Shown: one piece after another, positions 8,095 to 17,800 of the stretch | Position numbering within the stretch: position 1 is the stretch's first letter | Layout of the letters: each line of letters begins with the position of its first letter | DNA from: CAIVAT01 sp037128705 | Lineage (GTDB): Bacteria > Bacteroidota > Bacteroidia > Bacteroidales > FEN-979 | DNA: 64,000 nucleotides | Direction: 5' to 3' | Assembly (NCBI GenBank): GCA_037128705.1 | Contig: JBAXVX010000013.1 | Span: 1 to 64,000 of the forward strand | The notes under the pieces: generated by a model | Seen by the model: only the letters and a program-made list of their open reading frames with translations | Databases searched by the model: none | What the model was told of the DNA's origin: nothing | Translations under genes and position numbers: made by a program

Positions 8095-9152
8095 AATTTC
8101 ATGAACCAAGGAACCTGGCCATGCTTAACTCCGTGATCATCACCGGAAGTTATATCGTACTCTTTATTCTCACTTCAGAGATTATTTTTACCAATGCCTT
8201 TTCCCATCTCTATACCTTCATTGCATTGGTTGCCAGTTCCTGTTTGTTGTTTTTTATATCCTATTCCATCTTCAGGTACACCCTTGAAAAGTTTATATAC
8301 AGCAAGATCCGGTTGATCTATAAATCAATTCATACGGTAAAGACGGGGAAAAAGGAGCTACCCATCAATCAGCATGCAGGCAACCTCATGGACCATGTTC
8401 AGAAAGAGGTTGAAAACTGGGAATCGGAAAAGCAGCGTGAGATTGAACAACTCAACCTGCTGAGCCAGTATCGCCGAGATTTCATAGGGAATGTTGCCCA
8501 TGAGCTGAAAACACCCCTGTTTAACATCCAGGGTTACGTTTCAACTTTGTTGGATGGAGGATTGGAGGATCCTACAGTCAACCGGGAATACCTGAAACGG
8601 ACCGAAAAAAGCATTGAGCGGCTGGCAAAGATCCTTGAAGATCTGGATGAAATTTCACAGCTGGAGTCTGGTCAGATGAAACTCAAAATTACCCGGTTTA
8701 ATATCGTCAGCCTCACCCGTGAAGTTACAGAATTACTGGAGATGAAAGCGCAAAAGCATGAAATCCAGTTTGTTTTGAATGATGCGGGCAAGCCGTTGAT
8801 GGTCGAAGGTGACAAAGATAAAATCAGGCAGGTGCTCACCAATATCATTGATAACTCCATCCGCTACGGGAATCATGAAAACGGACGGACCAAGATCAGC
8901 TTTTATGACATGGGTGAAAATTTCCTTATTGAAGTAACAGACAATGGGATTGGCATCGATGCCGGAGACCTGGTGCGGGTGTTTGAACGCTTCTACCGCA
9001 CCGACCGGGGCCGGGCTGCCACTAAAAAAGGCAAAGGGCTCGGATTATCCATCGTAAAACACATCGTGGAGGCACACAATCAAACAATCAATGTGCGAAG
9101 TGCCATCGGGGTGGGAACCACTTTTGGGTTCACCCTGAAGAAAGCTTCCTGA
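8091..9152 (+). CDS. Sensor histidine kinase, PhoR-like
   Basis: A 353-residue kinase with two transmembrane helices near the N-terminus (about residues 12-32 and 38-62) and almost no periplasmic domain. A HAMP-like linker leads to the HisKA motif NVAHELKTPLFNIQGYV. The HATPase_c domain has N, G1 and G2 boxes (NIIDNSIRYG, VTDNGIGI, KGKGLGLSIVKHIVEAH). It is the cognate partner of the response regulator that it overlaps. The lack of a large extracytoplasmic sensor suggests that it senses through the membrane or a partner protein. Confidence 0.92.
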   Translation: MKFHEPRNLAMLNSVIITGSYIVLFILTSEIIFTNAFSHLYTFIALVASSCLLFFISYSIFRYTLEKFIYSKIRLIYKSIHTVKTGKKELPINQHAGNLMDHVQKEVENWESEKQREIEQLNLLSQYRRDFIGNVAHELKTPLFNIQGYVSTLLDGGLEDPTVNREYLKRTEKSIERLAKILEDLDEISQLESGQMKLKITRFNIVSLTREVTELLEMKAQKHEIQFVLNDAGKPLMVEGDKDKIRQVLTNIIDNSIRYGNHENGRTKISFYDMGENFLIEVTDNGIGIDAGDLVRVFERFYRTDRGRAATKKGKGLGLSIVKHIVEAHNQTINVRSAIGVGTTFGFTLKKAS

Positions 9153-9164
9153 AGGAGGGAGAAA

Positions 9165-10151
9165 TCAGGTATTTCGCTCCGTCGTAAAGATAACCAATTG
9201 TTCCAGTGAAGTGCGATAAGGGTTATCGGGGAATGTCTGAAGGAGATCCAGCGATTTCTGGCGGTATTCGAGCATCTTTTCTTGGGCATAGCTGATCCCG
9301 CCGCGTTCAACAACCTTCTCGATCAGCTTTGATACTTTGGAAGGTTCATCGTGGTGATTTTTCACTGTATTGATAATCCATCGCTTTTCCATATAATCCG
9401 AATGATTCAGCAGGTAGATCAGCGGAAGGGTCATCTTCTGATCGCGGATATCCGTGCCATTGGGCTTTCCTGTGGCGTTGTTGCGCTCGTAATCAAACAG
9501 GTCGTCCTTAATTTGGAAAGCAATGCCCACGTACTCCCCAAAAGTCCACATCGACCGGATAAGCTCTTCTGAAACATTGACCGATGCAGCGCCGCATGCA
9601 CAGCAGGAGGCGATCAGGCTGGCCGTCTTCTTTCGGATAATTTCAAAATAAACACTCTCCTGGATGTCGAGTTTCCTGGCTTTTTCCATTTGCAACAATT
9701 CGCCTTCACTCATTTCACGAACTGCATTGGAGACTATTTTCAGGAGTTTGAATTCATCCTGTTCCAGAGCCAGAAGCAGTCCCCGTGAAAGAAGGTAATC
9801 GCCAACCAATACGGCAATTTTATTCTTCCAGAGTGCATTCAGGGAGAAAAATCCACGCCGGAGGTTTGAGTCATCCACCACATCATCATGCACGAGGGTG
9901 GCTGTATGCAGGAGTTCAATGAGGGATGCTGCTCTGAAGGTGCTCTCATTCAATGTTCCGCAAAGACCGGCAGAAAGGAAAACGAACATCGGGCGCATTT
10001 GCTTGCCTTTACGCTTGATGATGTACCGGGTGATGGTATCAAGCAAGGGCACGGAGCTTTTCATCGAAGCCCTGAATTTTCCTTCAAAAGCCTCAATGGG
10101 TTCCCTGATGGGTTCTTTTATCTTATTGAGTGATATCAACGGTTTGCTCAT
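9165..10151 (-). CDS. Long-chain polyprenyl diphosphate synthase
   Basis: A 328-residue trans-isoprenyl synthase that elongates farnesyl diphosphate with isopentenyl diphosphate to form the quinone side chain. The first aspartate-rich motif is LVHDDVVDDSNLRRG and the second is FQIKDDLFDYE, both intact. The pattern before the first motif (AASLIELLHTATLVHDD) is typical of medium- to long-chain enzymes such as octaprenyl synthase, but the product length cannot be read from the sequence. It is divergent from the radical SAM gene across a mirror-image promoter region. Confidence 0.9.
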   Translation of the reverse strand: MSKPLISLNKIKEPIREPIEAFEGKFRASMKSSVPLLDTITRYIIKRKGKQMRPMFVFLSAGLCGTLNESTFRAASLIELLHTATLVHDDVVDDSNLRRGFFSLNALWKNKIAVLVGDYLLSRGLLLALEQDEFKLLKIVSNAVREMSEGELLQMEKARKLDIQESVYFEIIRKKTASLIASCCACGAASVNVSEELIRSMWTFGEYVGIAFQIKDDLFDYERNNATGKPNGTDIRDQKMTLPLIYLLNHSDYMEKRWIINTVKNHHDEPSKVSKLIEKVVERGGISYAQEKMLEYRQKSLDLLQTFPDNPYRTSLEQLVIFTTERNT

Positions 10152-10158
10152 TGAACCC

Positions 10159-10182
10159 CAAAAGTAAACATTTTTACTTTTG
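10159..10182. promoter_or_regulatory. Back-to-back -7 boxes, divergent promoter
   Basis: CAAAAGTA at 10159-10166 is a minus-strand TACTTTTG box for the polyprenyl synthase. TACTTTTG at 10175-10182 is a plus-strand box for the radical SAM gene. Together they form an 8-bp inverted repeat. The minus box ends 7 nt from the start codon, so that mRNA may be nearly leaderless. Confidence 0.55.
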
Positions 10183-10236
10183 GTAATTTAGGATTTGCAG
10201 TTGAAAATTTGGAATTTTGCACAATAAACAAACAGG

Positions 10237-11016
10237 ATGTCTGGATTTCTTTTTCATGAAGTAATTTTTGGCCCGGTACGCAGCAGGCGACTCGGGTTAT
10301 CACTCGGAATCAACCTGCTGCCGCTCCATTCCAAATACTGCACCTTTAACTGCATTTACTGTGAATGTGGATGGACCCCGCCCGACATGACCAGGAGTCC
10401 GGAATTTCCGTCACGTGAAGAGGTGGCCCTGTTCCTCGAACAACGGCTCCAGGAGTTGAGCGATGAGGATTACCTTCCCGATGCCATTACCTATGCCGGG
10501 AACGGGGAGCCAACCGTACATCCTGATTTTGCCGGGATCGTGGATGATACAACGGCCTTGCGTAATTTCTACGCTCCGGAAGCAAAGGTCACAGTCCTAT
10601 CCAACTCAAGCATGATCCATGATCCGGGCGTTTTTGATGCCCTGCAAAAACTTGACAATAACATCCTGAAGCTGGATGCAGGGGACGACCGTTTGTTTAA
10701 TCTCATCAATAATCCGGTAGAACCGGTAAACTTTACCAGCCTGGTCGAAAATTTAAAAAAATTCAAGGGCAACCTCATCATCCAGAGTATGTTCCTGCGC
10801 GGGAGCTTCAAAGGCCAGGCTGTTGATAACACGACCGGCGAATCGGTCGAGGGCTGGCTTCATTGCCTTCAGGAGATTAAACCCAGGATGGTTATGATGT
10901 ATCCCATTGCCCGGGCCACCCCCGTGCATAACCTTGAGAAAATAACCCAGGTTGAGCTGGAAGTGATTGCCAGGCGTGCTGAGGCGGCCGGGATAGAGGT
11001 TCAGGTATACGGATGA
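10237..11016 (+). CDS. Radical SAM protein, COG0731-like
   Basis: A 259-residue radical SAM enzyme. The cluster motif is CTFNCIYC, a CxxxCxxC that binds the 4Fe-4S cluster and S-adenosylmethionine, preceded by the family signature SRRLGLSLGINLLP. AGNGEPTVHPDF is the glycine-rich SAM-contact segment. This arrangement is typical of the COG0731 Fe-S oxidoreductase group, whose bacterial members are largely uncharacterised. There is no C-terminal SPASM or TRAM domain. It reads toward the small repeat protein at 11091. Substrate unknown. Confidence 0.82.
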   Translation: MSGFLFHEVIFGPVRSRRLGLSLGINLLPLHSKYCTFNCIYCECGWTPPDMTRSPEFPSREEVALFLEQRLQELSDEDYLPDAITYAGNGEPTVHPDFAGIVDDTTALRNFYAPEAKVTVLSNSSMIHDPGVFDALQKLDNNILKLDAGDDRLFNLINNPVEPVNFTSLVENLKKFKGNLIIQSMFLRGSFKGQAVDNTTGESVEGWLHCLQEIKPRMVMMYPIARATPVHNLEKITQVELEVIARRAEAAGIEVQVYG

Positions 11017-11078
11017 CAAGTGACGAATGACGAATGACGAATGACGAGTGACGAATGACGAATGACGAGTGACGAGTG
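11013..11078 (+). repeat. Heptamer array RTGACGA x9
   Basis: Nine contiguous 7-bp units (ATGACAA first, then GTGACGA or ATGACGA) run from 11013 to 11075 plus a partial unit. The stop codon of the radical SAM gene (11014-11016) is part of the first unit. The array abuts the -7 box of the next gene at 11079 and so occupies its -33 region. Confidence 0.88.
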
Positions 11079-11086
11079 TAAATTTG
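11079..11086 (+). promoter_or_regulatory. -7 promoter box next to a heptamer array
   Basis: TAAATTTG fits TAnnTTTG and ends 4 nt before the ATG at 11091, so the predicted mRNA is leaderless. No TTG exists at the -33 distance because the heptamer array lies there. Confidence 0.5.
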
Positions 11087-11090
11087 CGCT

Positions 11091-11495
11091 ATGGAAAGCC
11101 TATATTATCCTGCCAAGATCTGGTTTGCCTTCGGGGAGGCTGTAAACGGGAATTTGGAAATCGTGACCTGGCTGATGAAGAACGGTTACCCGGAAGTGGC
11201 CGCCCTGGCTCATGCCATAAGGGGAAGCGAAGAGGCTACCGCCTGGCTTTTCAAAAACAAGTTTTATCACCTGGCTGCACTGGATGCTGCCATTGATGAA
11301 AACATCCAGGCCTGCGGATGGTTACAAAAAAACAACCATCCGTTTCTCCTGGTTTTTGCCGAGGCCTGTCGTGGTAAGCAGGCAGCCATTGAATGGTTTC
11401 ACAAGAACAACCTGCAGGCTTTTATACTTATAGCCAAACGCATCAAAGATCTGCGTGACAACACCACCTTTGATTACCACAAAAAGAAATTTTAG
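11091..11495 (+). CDS. Small protein of four 25-residue helical repeats
   Basis: I do not recognise this 134-residue protein. It is built from four repeats of about 25 residues with the pattern A-x-A-[IV]-x-x-x-x-x-A-x-x-WL-x-KN-x-x-x-x-L. Examples are EIVTWLMKNGYPEVAAL, EATAWLFKNKFYHLAAL, QACGWLQKNNHPFLLVF and AAIEWFHKNNLQAFILI. The periodicity suggests an all-helical solenoid similar in plan to ankyrin or TPR scaffolds, and so a binding role. It has no signal peptide or membrane segment. It is convergent with nrdJ, 4 bp away. Confidence 0.7.
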   Translation: MESLYYPAKIWFAFGEAVNGNLEIVTWLMKNGYPEVAALAHAIRGSEEATAWLFKNKFYHLAALDAAIDENIQACGWLQKNNHPFLLVFAEACRGKQAAIEWFHKNNLQAFILIAKRIKDLRDNTTFDYHKKKF

Positions 11496-11499
11496 GTTT

Positions 11500-14175
11500 T
11501 TACCCGCACTTCGAATAGCCGCAACTCTTGCACACCAGGCAACCCTCCTGGTAAACCAATCCGTTCTGATCGCTGCATTTCGGGCAGGCATGTTCGGCTG
11601 CTTTGGTTCCGTCGGGAATGGATTTTTTAAGCGCCCGTTCCACCCCGTTTTTCCAGGTGTTGATCGAATCGACCTCAAAGTGAAGTTTGGAAATGATGTT
11701 GACCACAAAAGGAAGGGGCATTCCATGGCGCAGAATGCCTGAAATCAGCTTGGCGTAGTTCCAGTATTCCTTGTTGAATGAGCGGGATAGTCCTTCGATG
11801 GTGATTTTATATCCCTGGCGGTCTTCGAACTGAAAATCATAACGTGACCCAACACCATCGGGCCGTGTTTTCACGATCCAGCCCTTCTGAACCCAGGTTG
11901 GAATCCAGAAATCTTCGGCCACCCCTGTGAATATCTCATAGGGACGTGCGTTTAGAATTCCCACAACGGCCACCCATTTTTCGTGATCGTTCTGAAAGCG
12001 AACGATGTCAGCCTCCAGTCGGTCGGGGCGATGAGGAGCTTTGGTTTCGTGGAATTCGTTAATCTCTGATTTATCTTTCTTTTCATTCGGATCGTTGTTC
12101 ACCAGTACCCCGGAGCGGGATCCATCGCGATAAACGGTCATCCCTTTGCAGCCAACCTGCCAGGCTGTTTCATAGATGGTGCTGATCATCTCCTCCTTGG
12201 CGTCGTTGGGAACATTGACAGTAACGCTGATGGAATGATCGACCCATTTCTGGACGGCACCCTGCATTTTTACCTTTGCAACCCAATCCACATCGTTGGC
12301 CGTGGCTTTATAAAAGGGTGATTTCTTGATGATCTGTTTCAGGTCCTTCTCCTCCATGTGGGAGACTTCTTCCACATTATAGCCATTGACAACCAGCCAG
12401 GTAACAAAATTGTGGTGGAACACATTGTATTCCTCCCAGGTATCGCCTACTTCATCTTTAAAAGTGACCGTTACATTCTTATCATTGGGGTTCACCTTGC
12501 GGCGTCTTTTGTAATTCACTGCAAAGACCGGCTCAAGCCCGGAGGTAGTCTGGGTAAGAATACTAACCGATCCTGTGGGAGCGATGGTCAGCATGGCCAC
12601 ATTGCGGCGGCCGTATTTAGCCATATCTTCATATACATCGGGAGCGGCTTCCTTTATTCTCATGATGAACGGGTTGTTCTTCTCCCGCTCTGTATCGTAT
12701 ATAGGGAAAGGACCACGTTCGCGTGCCATCATCACCGAGGACCGATAGGCCTCCAGGGTAAGAATTTTATGCACCTCCACTGAAAAATCGGTGGCTTCAT
12801 CAGAGCCGTAGCGGGTTCCAAGAGCAGCAAGCATATCGCCTTCAGCTGTAATGCCAAAGCCGGTTCTTCGTCCCTGGATGGCTTTTTTCTTGATATTCAG
12901 CCACATATTGCGTTCACGGGCTTTTATATCTTCTGCTTCAGGATCTTTTTCAATTTTTGCCAGGATGCGGTCGATCTTTTCAAGTTCCAGGTCAATGATG
13001 TCGTCCATGATACGCTGGGCTTTATTGACATGAAGGGTAAAGAGTTCGGAGTCAAAACTTGCGTCGGGGGTGAAGGGCTTGTCAACGTAATTGTAAAGGT
13101 TGATGGCCAGCAGGCGGCAGCTGTCGTAGGTGCAAAGAGGGATCTCGCCGCAGGGGTTTGTGGAGACCGTGCGGAAACCCAGGTCGGCATAGCAGTCGGG
13201 GATGGATTCGCGGATAATGGTATCCCAGAAAAGGATCCCGGGTTCGGCTGATTTCCATGCATTGTGCACGATCTTGCTCCAGAGTTCACGGGCACGAATG
13301 GGCCTGGTAACTGCCGGTTTCTTTGAATTAATGGGAAAATGTTGTACAAACTCCGTGTCATTCACAACAGCCCGCATAAACTCATCGGTAAGTTTAACCG
13401 AAATATTGGCTCCGGTTACCTTCCCCGTTTCAAGTTTTGCATCGATAAAATGCTCAGCATCAGGATGTGCAATCGAAATGCTTAGCATCAGTGCCCCGCG
13501 GCGACCTTCCTGGGCCACCTCCCGGGTTGAATTGGAATAACGCTCCATAAAGGGGACAATGCCGGTGGAGGTCAGTGCACTGTTCTTCACCTCACTATGC
13601 TTCGGGCGGATATGCGACAGATCATGTCCGACTCCTCCCCTGCGCTTCATAAGCTGAACCTGTTCTTCGTCGGTTTTCATGATGGCGCCATAAGAATCGG
13701 AGGCACCTTCATTCCCGATCACAAAGCAGTTGGAAAGCGACCCGATCTGAAAATCGTTTCCAATCCCGGCCATGGGGCTACCCTGAGGGACAATGTATTT
13801 AAAGTTTCGCATGAGATCGAAGAGTTCATCCTCGCTCATCGGGTTTGGATATTTTTTTTCTATCCGGGCAATTTCACGGGCAATTCGCCGGTGCATGTCA
13901 TCCGGGGTCAATTCAAACAAATGACCTTCGGAATTTTTCAGTGCATATTTATTTGCCCACACATTGGCGGCCAGGCTATCGCCGTTAAAATAAACTGTTG
14001 ATTTCTCTATTACTTCTGCAAAAGAATAAATCTTACGCTTTGATTCCTCTAATTTCTTTTCTTCCATTTCCAATTCTTGAATCCCAATTTTCGGACGAAT
14101 TCTTTTAGCCAGCATCTCCTGATAATAATCGGCTTTTAAATCCTTTTCCGTGTTTACTTCTGTATTTTTTTCCAT
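11500..14175 (-). CDS. nrdJ: B12-dependent (class II) ribonucleotide reductase NrdJ
   Basis: An 891-residue adenosylcobalamin-dependent reductase that converts ribonucleotides to deoxyribonucleotides without needing oxygen. The conserved segments are GSLSNCFVIGNEGASDSYG near residue 150, MKRRGGVGHDLSHIRP, NPCGEIPLCTYDSCRL (active-site Cys and Glu region), APTGSVSILTQTTSGLEPV and a finger TrpGln-rich region AWQVGCKGMTVYRDGSRSG. A C-terminal zinc-ribbon-like tail CPKCSDQNG to CLVCKSCGYSKCG supplies redox cysteines. The length is typical of the vitamin B12-dependent TIGR02504 type. No other nrd gene is in the window. The start ATG at 14175 is preceded by a 230-bp leader. Confidence 0.95.
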   Translation of the reverse strand: MEKNTEVNTEKDLKADYYQEMLAKRIRPKIGIQELEMEEKKLEESKRKIYSFAEVIEKSTVYFNGDSLAANVWANKYALKNSEGHLFELTPDDMHRRIAREIARIEKKYPNPMSEDELFDLMRNFKYIVPQGSPMAGIGNDFQIGSLSNCFVIGNEGASDSYGAIMKTDEEQVQLMKRRGGVGHDLSHIRPKHSEVKNSALTSTGIVPFMERYSNSTREVAQEGRRGALMLSISIAHPDAEHFIDAKLETGKVTGANISVKLTDEFMRAVVNDTEFVQHFPINSKKPAVTRPIRARELWSKIVHNAWKSAEPGILFWDTIIRESIPDCYADLGFRTVSTNPCGEIPLCTYDSCRLLAINLYNYVDKPFTPDASFDSELFTLHVNKAQRIMDDIIDLELEKIDRILAKIEKDPEAEDIKARERNMWLNIKKKAIQGRRTGFGITAEGDMLAALGTRYGSDEATDFSVEVHKILTLEAYRSSVMMARERGPFPIYDTEREKNNPFIMRIKEAAPDVYEDMAKYGRRNVAMLTIAPTGSVSILTQTTSGLEPVFAVNYKRRRKVNPNDKNVTVTFKDEVGDTWEEYNVFHHNFVTWLVVNGYNVEEVSHMEEKDLKQIIKKSPFYKATANDVDWVAKVKMQGAVQKWVDHSISVTVNVPNDAKEEMISTIYETAWQVGCKGMTVYRDGSRSGVLVNNDPNEKKDKSEINEFHETKAPHRPDRLEADIVRFQNDHEKWVAVVGILNARPYEIFTGVAEDFWIPTWVQKGWIVKTRPDGVGSRYDFQFEDRQGYKITIEGLSRSFNKEYWNYAKLISGILRHGMPLPFVVNIISKLHFEVDSINTWKNGVERALKKSIPDGTKAAEHACPKCSDQNGLVYQEGCLVCKSCGYSKCG

Positions 14176-14289
14176 GCATGAACAGAATTACCTGTTATAT
14201 TATATAAATTTCTTAACTATCTGTTATTGCGAACGTTTCAATAAATTTTTGGGGATAAATTTGAAGAGGCAATATACAACGAAGAACGG

Positions 14290-14339
14290 GTTTACCTGAA
14301 TATAGTTATTAACATCGGGTGGGGGTAACACAGGTAAAC
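14290..14339. repeat. 9-bp inverted repeat in the nrdJ leader
   Basis: GTTTACCTG at 14290-14298 is the exact reverse complement of CAGGTAAAC at 14331-14339, with 32 nt between. It lies 115-165 bp before nrdJ. It could be a regulator site or an RNA stem. I saw neither a cobalamin riboswitch core nor a NrdR box. Confidence 0.35.
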
Positions 14340-14408
14340 ACCTGACTTCAAAAAACATAGACTTTGATAATTCTCTAAATGCGCAACTGGCCTTGGATTC
14401 AGAGATTT

Positions 14409-14843
14409 TCAGACCCTCCAAACGAGCTTCTTACCAAAGCCGAGACGATTATCCGTCATTTTAATAAAATCAGGAGCCAGCATCCACAGCGTCAAGTTAG
14501 GCATCAACCGGGCGATGGGGAAGCGTTTCAGGTAGGCTGTCCGTGCTTTCTTCAGCTCATCTCCCTCCAATTCCCTGATCATTCCGTTCATCTGAATACC
14601 CCTGATTTTCCCGACGATTTTCGTTTCCAATGCAATGGCGCCTGCAACTGTAAAATTGCCGCCCTCCACTACGTCACGGATGTGCCTTGTTTCATGGCCG
14701 GAAGAGAATACAAATAGGTTTTGGGCCGGCAAATACGCATAATAGCAGGTGGCACAATAGGGCACATGATCTTTCACCACTGCCAGGGTTAAAATATGAT
14801 GTTCTCCAATAAAATCAACAATCCGTTGTTCGGGAAGGTCCAT
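14409..14843 (-). CDS. YhbP-like split-barrel flavin-binding-fold protein
   Basis: A 144-residue protein of the pyridoxamine 5'-phosphate oxidase-like split barrel, closest in pattern to E. coli YhbP (UPF0306). Shared features are the N-terminal helix and HHILTLAVV, the strand CATCYYAYLP, THR-type ETRHIRDV, KIRGIQMNGMIREL and the C-terminal DNRLGFGKKLVW. Family members have no firm function. It begins 2 bp after the stop of the TolB-barrel gene and is likely co-transcribed with it. Confidence 0.8.
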   Translation of the reverse strand: MDLPEQRIVDFIGEHHILTLAVVKDHVPYCATCYYAYLPAQNLFVFSSGHETRHIRDVVEGGNFTVAGAIALETKIVGKIRGIQMNGMIRELEGDELKKARTAYLKRFPIARLMPNLTLWMLAPDFIKMTDNRLGFGKKLVWRV

Positions 14844-14845
14844 GG

Positions 14846-17800
14846 TTAAAAATCAAGACTGAGTGAGAAATAAAAAATAGGTTTACGGACCCGGCCATCT
14901 TCCACGCCCCAGGCAAGATCGGCCCGGAGAAAATAGCCGAACAGGCGTGTCCGGGCTCCGAAACCAAATCCCTCCACAATGGGATCTTTTTGCATTTCCA
15001 CTTTAATGAAAAGCGGATTGCGCCAGATGTACTGCGTAAATAGCTGGTTGTCCTCCGACCAGGGAGTTGCCCCTGTCCAGGCAGTGCCAACATCTCCAAA
15101 GAGAACAACCTGGAAATTATTGATGAAGTCGGAACGGATGGGACGATTAAACAGATAACGGAAAACCGGCCATCTCAATTCGGTGTTGTAGACGAAAAAA
15201 CTGTTGCCATTCCTGATGTTTTGATCAAAACCGCGCATGTTTGTTGCCAGGGTCTGGAATGCATAATTCTGATCAAAGGCAACCGGGGTGTTGACGTTGT
15301 ACGACGGGAACAGCCAGTTATCAACGCCACCCATATAGTACAGCAATTTATTGCTTCCAAATGAGGTACTTGCTGCAAACCGGTTTGCCCATATCAATGT
15401 GCGGTGTACCCTCTGGTAGTTCCTGAAATCCAAACCGACGACAATCAGGTTATTCCCGGAAGAATTCAGAAGCTGGTAATATTCACCGAAGAATTTATAA
15501 CGGGTTCCCTGGTAAAGATTCAGACCCAGGCTCCGGGTATTATCATAGGTAAGTTCTCCTTTTATGCTGCCCCACACATTGTGAATATCCGGCTCCTTCA
15601 GGTTAAACTGATCGGTCGACAAATAGATTGCACGGTCATACCTTAGCGCAGCCGTCCCCTTGATGTTCAACACCGGATTAAACGGCCAGGTGGCGACATA
15701 GTACAACTCATGGATCTTGTGCCTGATCAGGGAATAATAGCCCACCTCTTCCACGGCTTTCCTGTGAAATACGATCTGATGGTCAAGGCGGTGTTTATAA
15801 TTACCATAGCTGAACAGATATTCGTTGTTGATGAGACTTACATTCAATCGCACCCCCCCGCTTATCCGGTAGTCTTCCATAAGGTCGGTGACCCCAACCA
15901 TAAAGAGGGCATTCAGCCCCGGGTTGATAAACACAGGCGACAAGCTCCCTGTGAAGGGTTGATAGGCAAAATTCAGATAGGTGAAATCAATCTGGGTGAC
16001 CATCTGGTCAATGTAGTACTCAACATTATAGTTCAACTGTTTGGCCGTGGCGTATTTATTCACAGAATCCTTTTCCTGCGATCCCCGCTGGTAGCCCTTT
16101 CCCTGCAAAGACCTGTAGAGTGAAAGGAGATTATTGGCGACTGTATCGGTTGTTAAAGTCCCATCTCTCCCTGATTGAAAAACAGCCTTCTGCGACGAAT
16201 CGACCCGCGACAGGATCTGGTTGACCACCTCGCTGCGTTTAACCGCTGTAAAATGCTTTTTTCCCTGGGTTTTGAACGGCTCAGACAACCTGAGTCCGCT
16301 ATCGGGTTTCCTGGCTTCAGCCTGCCTGATGGATAATTTTTCCTGGAAATCTTTGAAAAAAGAGGGCTGAACTTCGACCTTCGTAACATGGGTTGGCCTG
16401 ACCAGGTCCGTTGTAAACATCTTGTAACTGCGATTCTGAAAAACGATTTCACCTATTTTAGCCGCCCTCGGAGAGATATCCTGCTCAAGGATGTTGCGTG
16501 AATAATTGGTAATCGGGTAAGAGGTAGTAAAATAACGGTAATGCGTCGTGGTATCGATGAAAGCAATGGTGCTGTCGTACCTGGCGAGATACCGGTTCAC
16601 AATCCCGTTTTTGTCGCTCAGGAAGGAAAAATAGTTTTCCCCGTAAGGCATGGGTTGGGTTTCGTGTGCATCGGGTGATTTGGTCATTCGCTGCAATACA
16701 TTCGATTTCTTGCTGTAATGGTAAAGGAACAAATCATTGAAATAATGAAGATCGTTGATCTTCACCGGATCATCGAACCGGATCGTATCATTTACCCTGT
16801 TTGAAGAAAAAATAATATCACTGGAATGGTTGATAAACCTGGGATTAAGGTCATCATAAATATCTTTAGTCAACTGTTCGTGCGACCCCGAGGCGATGTT
16901 ATAGACAAAAATATCGGACTGGCCTTTCTGAACTGCCGAAAAAACAAGCAGAGTTCCATCATCGGAGTATGAAATATCCAGGATCTTCTGAAAATTAGCC
17001 ATAATCTGGTGTTCGAATTTACGGTCGTCCAGGTTGTAAAAATAGAGCCATATTTCACCTTTACGTTCAACCAGGATAGCGAGGACCCTTCCGCTCGGAT
17101 GCCATGCGATAAGCGGGAATGAATAATCGGGCCGGTCGGCCAAACGATATCCGCCACGATAAATCCGTCGCTTTTTCCCGGTTTCGGCATCCTGAATAAA
17201 CACTTTGTATATTCCCAGGTCGTGGGTTACATAGGCCAGTTTATTGCCGTCAGGGCCGATTTTCAGCTCCCTGTATGTCCGGTCGGGTTTTTTCCTTTTA
17301 TTGATCAGATCGCCTTCGGGCGCCGTTCGGCCGATTTCCTGTTTGGTGTAAACCTCCTTATAAAATGCCAGCCATTCCTGGACTACGGCCTGGAAACTTA
17401 CCCCGATAACGTACTGAAAGCCACGTTCCACATTGCGGCTTAAACGTGCCATATACACAATGTTTGGAATAGAGGCAGCCCCGTATTTCATGGCAACATA
17501 GTTCCACAGCGAATGGCCTGCATTGGTGGCCTCCATCCCTGAAAGGCCATTAAATTTCTCGTATCGCTTGTTGAGGATGGCATCCCTTACCTGGTTTTCA
17601 ATCTCGGCATCCCATTTCCTGGAGATGAATGAAATGAGCCCGTTGAGATACCATTCAGGGACTGTAAAGAGGGCATTGTTTTTTATCTGCGCCCCGATCC
17701 CTGTGCCATAGATCATGTTGTTGAGGATCACCTGTGCAATGCCGGCCCTGATCTGCTGGTCAAAATGCTCATAGTTGCCGTCGAAAAAGAGCAGTACCCG

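Noticed and set aside
14176..14408. Cobalamin riboswitch before nrdJ
   Set aside because: I could not find the conserved B12-box core or the expected multi-stem layout; only a 9-bp inverted repeat is present.
14224..14421. 65-residue minus-strand frame between yhbP and nrdJ
   Set aside because: It overlaps the yhbP-like gene, has no start context or recognisable domain, and is AT-rich; most likely a chance frame.
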